Shown here: positions 57,591 through 64,000 of the stretch, piece after piece
How the letters are laid out: every line of letters starts with the position of its first letter
How positions within the stretch are numbered: the first letter of the stretch is position 1
DNA from: Rhizophagus sp. LPA8_4_AMF
Taxonomy: Eukaryota; Glomeromycota; Glomeromycetes; Glomerales; Glomeraceae
Reading direction: 5' to 3'
Assembly: GCA_021464525.1 (NCBI GenBank)
Contig: JADRCO010000010.1
Span: forward strand, 1 to 64,000
Length of the DNA stretch: 64,000 nucleotides
Made by a program: the position numbers and the translations under genes
Notes under the pieces: generated by a model
Told to the model about the DNA's origin: nothing
Databases searched by the model: none
Seen by the model: only the letters and a program-made list of their open reading frames with translations

Positions 57591-59100
57591 GAAAACAAAG
57601 CTTAGGAAACTTAGTAGACTTAGTCAAGGGAGCAACAAGGTTGTAAGATGCATTCTAGGAGTTCAACCCTTCATAGAGATCTCTAAAAAGACTGTAGCAT
57701 GTCTGGTGAGAGTCCTTCATTCTTATAGAGTCTTATTCAGTCACACTGTACAACAGACTACTATGAAGAGAGAAACTCACCAAACTAGGTGATACATACC
57801 TTAGACTGCTTAGAACTCCTAACTCTTTTTTAAGGGAATTCTAGATGCAGCTAACTATAGAGAGGATGTACCAACAGATCTCTACCTTCACTATTGAAAG
57901 GTTATCTCTAAAGGGAGTCACATAGTTCTGCTTCAAAGGGGAGAGTTTTTCCTAGTTGATTTTCTCTAAGTAGTACGGAGGAAGGCAACAACCCCACCAT
58001 AGTTATAGCTGTACAGGACTTAGCTTCCCCTAACCATGTACCCCTTCTCCCTCCCTATTTACCCTTCTCCATAGTTGACTTTCTTAGTTGGTTAACTCTC
58101 TAAAATAAGAAAATAAATAAGCTATGAAGATTGGTTAGCTAGTTGAGCCAGGGTAGATATTTCCCCCTCTAGTATGACTCCTCTAAATAAGGTACTAACT
58201 AAGTAAGGGTAGCTCTATAAGGTAAACTCAGCAAGCTAAATAAGTCAGCATACCTAAGATAGGAAGGAAAGTTCAACTAGTTTAGATCCCTCCTCCACCC
58301 AACTATTCTACCTTTCTACCTTCCCTAGTTAAGTAAGGATGGGTAGGCTATGTTAGCTAGGAAGTCTACTAAGTTCCCTACCTTATAACCCCTCCCCTAG
58401 CAACCTCTACAAGTATTACCATAACTAACTAAGTTCAAACAAAATAAGTATGATTCCTTAAATTTACCATAGATGATCTCACCTGTTACCATGATACTTG
58501 ATACCTTAGCTCAACAATTAGAATAGAAATTAGACTAGTTCTCAATCTTCCCACAGCAAAGCTGTGACCAAAGCAAGAATAATAGTTTCCTTAGTTAATA
58601 GTATGATTCCTTAGCTTGACTCCTTACTTGATTTCTTCTACTAGTATTACCAAGTTCTCAAATCTGTTACCACTAAGATTAGAAGTACTACACCACCTAT
58701 TTTCCCCAATAGACTAGCTCGACTTCTCCAAATATAATCAATTCCCTAATTAGAATAGTACCAAATTAGAAACTAAAAATAGATAGTAGATTACCTAAAG
58801 AGCTTCCCTTACGTAGTTACCTCCTCTAATTAACCTTCTAGTTTACCTTGAAACCTAATAAGAAACAGGGATGGCTGTCAAGCAGTGAAAGAAGATAGCT
58901 AATAAAGAAGCTCTGAAGAATGCTTTCCGAACACTAGGCTGAAAGTTCATTAAAGATCCTCAAGAATCAAGCTAGTCTCTTCTCTACCGTAGCTAACCTA
59001 GGGGATATAGTCAAGTTTCCCTAGAAAGTCACCTGGGGTTCTTTAGCTATTATTACTAGTTCTCTTTAGTAAAATCACCCCCTTTCTCATCAAAGAAGAA
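57591..59100. other. Long AT-rich spacer before rns
   Basis: About 1.5 kb with no recognised gene. The stretch is strongly purine/pyrimidine-tract-like with frequent AAGTAAG and CCCCTCC words. A partial family D piece (GTCACCTGGGG) lies near 59026. Confidence 0.5.
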
Positions 59101-59104
59101 GTTT

Positions 59105-59154
59105 AGAAGTTCTACAATTTGGTTTCTAATTATATTGGGTAAATCCGCAGCGAT
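59105..59154 (+). promoter_or_regulatory. Candidate promoter or processing motif upstream of rns
   Basis: AGAAGTTCTACAATTT then AAATCCGCAGCGATTT, 38 nt apart (AGTTCTAC start 59108, CGCAG start 59146), the same spacing as at cob and rnl. Confidence 0.55.
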
Positions 59155-59747
59155 TTCATAGATTGAACCCGTTATAGATCGTTTAGACTATGACATACTT
59201 ATGTAAGAGCTTAGACGTGGCTCAGGAGTACGCTATCTAGTGGGTTACACATGCAAGTCATATGAAGACTCCTGTCTTCATGGCGACCGGGTGAGTAATA
59301 AATAGGAATCTACCTACAGGAAGGGTTGAATGCCCTATAATTTAAAAGAAAGGAACTTTTCCGCCTGTAGATGAGCCTATTTAGTAATAGATAGTTGGTG
59401 GTGGTAATGGCCTACCAAGTCTATAATGCTTAGTTGGTTTGAGAGAACGACCAACCACAGTGGCACTGAAATAAGGGTCACCCGAGAAATGCTCGGCAGC
59501 AGTGAGGAATATTGGACAATGAGGGAAAACCTTGATCCAGCCAACTACGAAGGGTCATACCTAATTCTGTAAAAACCCTATCGGAGAGGAGCATTATGAG
59601 TTAACTCTCCTATTAGTCCCGACTAACCTCGTGCCAGCAGTCGCGGTAATACGAGGGGGGCTAGCGTTATCCGTCTTGAATGGGCCTAAAGTGTCTGTAG
59701 GCTGCTTGTAAAGGTAAATTTAATTCTCCCCTTTTTTTTAAAAATAA

Positions 59748-59782
59748 GTTTTCTAAGTCGATGAAATTCCTTCTTAGAAAAC
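59748..59782 (-). repeat. Double-hairpin element, family C, inside rns
   Basis: GTTTTCTAAG/CTTAGAAAAC in the central-domain variable region of the SSU rRNA. Confidence 0.92.
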
Positions 59783-59839
59783 AAAACTAAAGGAGACTTA
59801 TAAAATTTAATAATAGCTTTTTAGCTTTGATTCCTACTA

Positions 59840-59858
59840 AGGTTCCTTGGAACCAAGG
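59840..59858 (+). repeat. Minimal family A hairpin inside rns
   Basis: GGTTCCTTGGAACCAAGG, only the outer arms, about 60 nt after the family C copy. Confidence 0.75.
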
Positions 59859-61111
59859 AAATTAAGGAGTTTTACAACTAGCAAGCTAGAGTGGAATTGG
59901 GGAATCAGGGAACTCCAGGAGTAGGGATAGAATCCGGTGATCCCTGGAAGACCGCTATGGCGAAGGCCCTATTCTAAGTAACCACTGACGCTGAGAGACT
60001 AGAGTGTGGGGAGCGAAGAGGATTAGATACCCTCGTAGTCCACACCTTAAACGATGGAGGCTATAGGTTGGGATTCTTCCTTTATTAAGAATAAAGGCTA
60101 ATTCTCATCCTAGAAGCGAAGGCATTAAGCCTCCCGCCTGGGGAGTATAAAGGCAACTTTGAAACCCAAACGTCTAGACGGCCTTAAAGACCAGCAGTGA
60201 AGCATGTTGTTTAAATCGATACTCCGCGAAAAACCTTACCACTCCTTGTATGTTACACAGGTGTTGCATGGCTGTCTTGAGTTCGTGCCGCAAGGTGTCA
60301 GGTTAATTCCGCTAACGAACGAAACCCCTCCTGTTAGTTATACTTACTTTCATCTTAGCATAAACAACACTATAAATAAGCTTCAAAAATTAAAAAACTA
60401 ATTAAGTAGCCTAGTAGCTACAGTCTAAACTTTTTTGAAAGTAAATCTAATAGGGTATGGTACTAAAAGTGCCATTAATTGGGGACGGCGACAAGCCCTC
60501 ATGGCCCTTATGGAGTGGGCTATAGTAACGTGCCACAAAATCTTTAACAATGGGAGACAATGGTGTGAGCCGGAGATAATCCCTAACGAAAGATAATGGT
60601 TCGGATTGTAGACTGAAACTCGTCTTCATGAAGAAGGAATTGCTAAGTAATCTGCGCATCAGCACGGCGCGGTGAAAATTACTTTTAAGGCGCCCTAATT
60701 GTCCATCAGGCGGGGGAAGTTGAAATCATCGGAAACTTTCTAAGTTTTTCTAGCAGTTTAGGGTATTCTCTCTGTTGTTAGTAAAAGCCTCTAGGGAGTC
60801 AAGAGATTTTGGCGACTTCTGTTAAGTTGTAGCAAAGTAGGGGTAGCGGAAGCTGCCCCTGAAACGTATAAATCGGCCCTTTGGGCCCCCCTAAGACTGA
60901 GAACAGGGAGATAAGAATCTTTAAGACGATAAGGATAAAATAAGAGCTCTGACTAAGGATAATCACTCTAATTTCAAACTAAGAGTTTTTCTTGTATCAT
61001 CTGCTGATTCAAAATTAATACTCTTTATGTTACAGTTGGTCATTGACATACTTCAACCTGAATACAATATACTCCGTGTTGCAGGCTCACCTTTTGGATT
61101 TAAACACTCTT

Positions 61112-61146
61112 GTTTTCTAAGAAGGAATTACATCGACTTAGAAAAC
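61112..61146 (+). repeat. Double-hairpin element, family C
   Basis: Perfect GTTTTCTAAG/CTTAGAAAAC stem directly after the FGFKHS codons of a GIY-YIG scrap. Confidence 0.9.
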
Positions 61147-61497
61147 TTAGAATCTTAAGAAAAAAATCGACAAGATACTTTAGCTAGAGGTTGGAAAGGC
61201 AACTTATATCCCAGCTATAATTCAGGTAAAACTGTATTGAGGTAACTCCTTCTGGATTAAAAGCCTCCTGGGCTAAAGCAGGCCTTATTGCAGGTATTTA
61301 CTTTTGGATCAACAAAGCAAATGGTAATTTTTATGTGGGAGCCTAGGAGATCAGATTTGAAGGTAGATCAAAAGTAAGAAAATAATGTGATCCATTGTAC
61401 AGAAAGACGTATTTAGTTTTAACACAATAAAAGATGATCACACTTCTAAGGAGAGTTTCCATCATAAGAGAGAATACATTTGTTTTAAAAAACCCCA

Positions 61498-61538
61498 GGG
61501 TTCCTTGGAACATAGGACAACGTTCTGTGGAACCAGGG
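61498..61538 (-). repeat. Double-hairpin element, family A nested in family B-like arms
   Basis: GGTTCCTTGG...GGAACC with core AACATAGGACAACGTTCTGT, bounded by CCCCAGG and CCAGGGG, which look like the outer stem of a family B copy. Confidence 0.8.
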
Positions 61539-61916
61539 GAAAGGTTTGGAGGAGAAGCAGCTATTTTTGCCTTGTGCTCTTCAGAGAGGATTTGACCAGC
61601 TGAATAATTGGCTAAAGGTTGAAGGTTGTATTTGGGTTTCCACAAATCCAGTACGGATTGCTCTAAACGAAGTTCCTCATCTTTAGTTCCAACTATGGAA
61701 ACCGGGGCTCTTCTCTTAAGTTTTCCTAGAAGTGAATTAATAAAAAGTTAACCAAAAAATTAGCCAATTATTGGAGACTACCTCTAAAGGGCTATTTCTA
61801 TTTAATGATTAATCTCATCTTTTCTTGTCGTGGTCTCCCTTTAATAAATATTAAGATACTGGTGAAGACCGGTTTTATTGGACATTTATGATAAGTAAAA
61901 ATCATTGCAAAAGACA

Positions 61917-64000
61917 ATGTACCTTGCTATTATTGTTCTACCCCTCCTAGCTTCTATGGCCTCTGGGCTTTTAGGTAGAAAACTAGGTACAACAGGTGTT
62001 CATATTTTGGCTTGTTTAGCAGTGGTCCTTGCCTCCTTACTAAGTTGCGTAGCATTTTTCGAGGTAGCTTTAGCTGGTTCCTCAGTTACAGTATCCTTAG
62101 CTACCTGGTTAGACTCCGAGCTGCTTGACCTATCTTGGTCCTTTCTGTTTGATAGCTTGACGGTTTCAATGCTACTCCCTGTGCTAATAGTTTCAGCCCT
62201 AGTTCATATCTATTCAATAGGGTATATGGCTCCTGATCCTCACCATCAGCGTTTTTTTGCCTACTTATCAATGTTTACATTCTTCATGCTGCTCTTAGTC
62301 TGTGGAGATAATTTTCTAGTAATGTTCATTGGTTGGTTCCTCTCAGCCTACCTATGTCGTAAGATGTATGGTTAAATATCACTATATACTGGGATATCCT
62401 AAAACCTAATTTACCTCAATGGTAACAATAATTAGGATGTAAAATGGACAATCAGTAGGAAACCGTATAAGAATGGGTTCCTCAGAGACTAAACGTGATG
62501 CCCCTGGTATATATCAGGGTGATGATATAGTCCGTTCTCATATTGAAAGATATAAGGTTCTAGGGGGCTTGTTTGGTTTTCTCTCTAGCATATAACTCTG
62601 TAAAAGATTAAATAAGCCAATTGGTTTTGTGCAAACACACAGATACTATTCTAAGAAAATTAGGTACAAAAAAGAATGAAACTATCTCCGGGCCCCTTGA
62701 GTGCGTACCTATGCCTACAAGGGGTTTTTTAAAAGAAGCTTTAATTGGATTAATTTTAGGTGATGTCTATGCTAGTAGACCTAAGGCTCATTATAATACT
62801 AGATTAGTCTTTGATCAGTCAAAAGAAAAACATTCAGTTTATTTGAACCTTTTGTAGGAAGTCACCTGACAAAAGAACAGTTTTTAAATTCGATAGCTTA
62901 ATCTTAAAAACACTAGCTTTTCCTTGTTTCAAATATTTCAGAATATTTAACTGAAGTTAGTCTAGCTTTTTGGATAATGGATGATGGAGGTAAAAATACT
63001 TATGGTGATTTATTACTCCATACAAATCTTTAGTTGAATTGTTAGTGTCTGTATTAAATCAAAAATTTCATTTAGTATGTAAAGTGAGTCAAAGAAGACC
63101 AAATCAATGGGCTATTTTAATTCCTAAACGTGATAAAGTTAGAGCATTAGTCTCTATTTATATTCACTCTTAAATGGAATATCAAATTAGTGAATAATCT
63201 TTTATTCAAATATATAATATATGTTCCCTATCTCCTAGAAAACGTGGGAGGGTGTAGGTATCACATCCTATTTACTCATCAGCTTTTGGTTTACTCGAGT
63301 ACAAGCAACTAAATCAGCTCTGCAAGCCATCTTGGTTAACAGGGTAGGGGATTGGGCTTTCTTAATAGGTTTATTCGGCTTATTCTGGCTGTTTGGAACT
63401 CTAGAGTATTCCACTCTGTTTTCTATCGCTCCAATGATTCATGAGGCTTTATTTACTCTAATAGCTTTAGGGTTACTAGTAGGGGCAATGGCAAAAAGTG
63501 CTCAAATAGGTCTTCACACTTGGCTTCCTAACGCAATGGAGGGTTGGTTTACCTTAGCCGGAGGGGGCTAAAGGGAGAAGGCTCTCCTTAAATTTCTCTA
63601 TATGCGGGAACATCCTAAAACTATTTGTTCCACTCAAAAGTTATTTTTGTTCGGAAAAATCCAAATGGTAGGACAATCCGCAGGAAACAATAATGGAATA
63701 GAATCCTCAGAGACTAAATGGGAAACATTAAATATTATTTAAAGCTTAGGGTGGGCTTAACCGAATCAAAGATTTAATGAATAAAATGAATCGATAATTT
63801 TAATGAAGATATAGTCCGAACAGTTATGAGAATAACTGCGTATACTCCTTCAAGGAGGAGTCTCAACACAATTTGCCCACTCCTGTATCAGCCCTTTTAC
63901 ATGCAGCTACCATGGTTGTAGCTGGTGTATTCTTATTACTCCGAATTTCTCCTTTGTTAGAGTACAGTGAAACGGCTCTGTTATTACTTCTTTGGATCGG
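61917..64000 (+). CDS. nad5: NADH dehydrogenase subunit 5, 5' part (exons 1-3, cut by the window edge)
   Basis: Large proton-pumping complex I subunit. Exons by frame continuity: 61917-62336, 63248-63544, 63876 to the window edge. The ATG before [21 protein letters not shown] fits the fungal start better than one 12 nt upstream. Later features: FVMFIGW at the end of exon 1, [15 protein letters not shown] and [21 protein letters not shown] in exon 2, [21 protein letters not shown] in exon 3. The first junction is ambiguous by 2 nt. Confidence 0.94.
62621..63175 (+). pseudogene. Degenerate LAGLIDADG_2 ORF in nad5-i1 with inserted double hairpin
   Basis: The frame 62621-62857 contains [18 protein letters not shown], the first motif. 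Later pieces (FWIMDDGG-like around 62970, then a HSLMEY-like end) lie in other frames, so it is dead. A family B hairpin at 62693-62724 lies in the N-terminal part and is translated there. Confidence 0.78.
62693..62724 (+). repeat. Double-hairpin element, family B, in the nad5-i1 ORF
   Basis: CCCCTTG...AAGGGG around AGTGCGTACCTATGCCTA. Confidence 0.85.
63545..63875 (+). other. Group I intron nad5-i2, no ORF
   Basis: 331 nt between NAMEG and PTPVSALL. Core: GGACAATCCGCAGGAAAC, CCTCAGAGACTAAATGGG, GAAGATATAGTCCG. Confidence 0.87.

Larger units (their letters stand above)
59195..60870 (+). rRNA. rns: Small subunit ribosomal RNA
   Basis: Conserved SSU blocks in order: GTGGCTCAGGAG (59217), ACACATGCAAGTC (59247), GTGCCAGCAGTCGCGGTAAT (59631, the 530 loop), GATTAGATACCCTCGTAGTC (60020), GTTGCATGGCTGTCTTGAGT (60262), TTGCTAAGTAATC near 60640, and a 3' AAGTTGTAGCAAAGTAGGGG (60823). 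A family C hairpin plus a short family A hairpin are inserted in a central variable region. The universal 1400 block is hard to recognise. No intron seen. Ends approximate. Confidence 0.92.
60960..61660. pseudogene. GIY-YIG endonuclease scraps with inserted hairpins
   Basis: Plus strand near 61040-61110: LQPEYNILRVAGSPFGFKHS, the end of a GIY-YIG catalytic domain and its first NUMOD repeat. Plus strand near 61290-61340: AGIYFWINKANGNFYVGA, a GIY-YIG start. Minus strand 61560-61645: KPKYNLQPLANYSAGQILSE, another NUMOD-type stretch. These are at least two dead copies in opposite orientations, cut by a family C hairpin (61112) and a family A hairpin (61498). Confidence 0.7.
62337..63247 (+). other. 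Group I intron nad5-i1
   Basis: Core near the 5' end: AAAATGGACAATCAGTAGGA, GTTCCTCAGAGACTAAACGT, GATGATATAGTCC. A decayed LAGLIDADG ORF follows. It lies between FIGW and EGVG. Confidence 0.87.

Overview
The window looks like about 64 kb of a fungal mitochondrial genome. It carries standard respiratory genes (cob, nad4, nad1, nad4L, cox2, atp9, atp6, nad2, nad3, nad6, cox3 and the start of nad5), both rRNAs, 22 recognisable tRNAs and a candidate RNase P RNA. All of these lie on the + strand. No core gene has an in-frame UGA, their stops are UAA or UAG, and the tRNA-Trp anticodon is CCA, so the standard code fits. One-strand gene order, intron-rich rnl and cob, pieces of linear-plasmid DNA polymerase, hairpin repeats, and homing-endonuclease ORFs with duplicated gene 3' ends together point to an arbuscular mycorrhizal fungus of the Rhizophagus type (Glomeromycotina). 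That placement is inference; cox1, atp8 and the rest of nad5 would lie outside the window.

Layout. 0-7.2 kb: tRNAs M, H, C, R among polymerase fragments of linear mitochondrial plasmids, one of them a long open frame. 7.4-15.2 kb: cob (three group I introns), trnV, nad4, trnW, nad1, RNase P RNA candidate, trnQ, trnM, nad4L. 15.3-18.0 kb: trnY, E, F, G, A, N. 18.5-19.8 kb: a plasmid polymerase fossil on the minus strand. 19.9-29.2 kb: rnl with six probable introns, two of them group II introns carrying LAGLIDADG ORFs. 29.2-31.8 kb: trnS, T, K, D, cox2, trnL. 32.4-35.8 kb: two plasmid polymerase lineages. 36.6-43.5 kb: trnI, virus- or retroelement-like fossils, atp9 with a GIY-YIG ORF, trnS. 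44.1-48.5 kb: atp6, nad2, nad3 fused to a LAGLIDADG ORF. 49.1-50.4 kb: minus-strand remains of a phage portal gene and a serine recombinase. 51.6-56.9 kb: trnM, nad6, cox3 with introns and a following LAGLIDADG ORF. 59.1-60.9 kb: rns. 61.9 kb to the end: nad5.

Three layers of structure run across the whole window. (1) At least four families of short double-hairpin elements, dozens of copies, sit between genes, inside introns, inside rRNA variable regions, inside plasmid polymerases and at the very 3' ends of protein genes. (2) A two-part motif, AGTTCTAC followed exactly 38 nt later by CGCAGCGAT, precedes cob, rnl and rns and is a good promoter or processing-site candidate. (3) A short AAAAtTCCCCC-type motif sits at or just after the end of almost every protein gene and several homing-endonuclease ORFs.

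The most unusual content is the minus-strand segment at 49.1-50.4 kb. It has features of an SPP1-type phage portal protein and a serine recombinase, and UGA appears to stand for tryptophan in it, unlike the host mitochondrial genes. That is the code of Mollicutes, which are known endobacteria of these fungi, so bacterial or phage DNA may have entered a mitochondrial genome. All coordinates of introns, RNAs and fossils were read by eye and may be off by a few bases.
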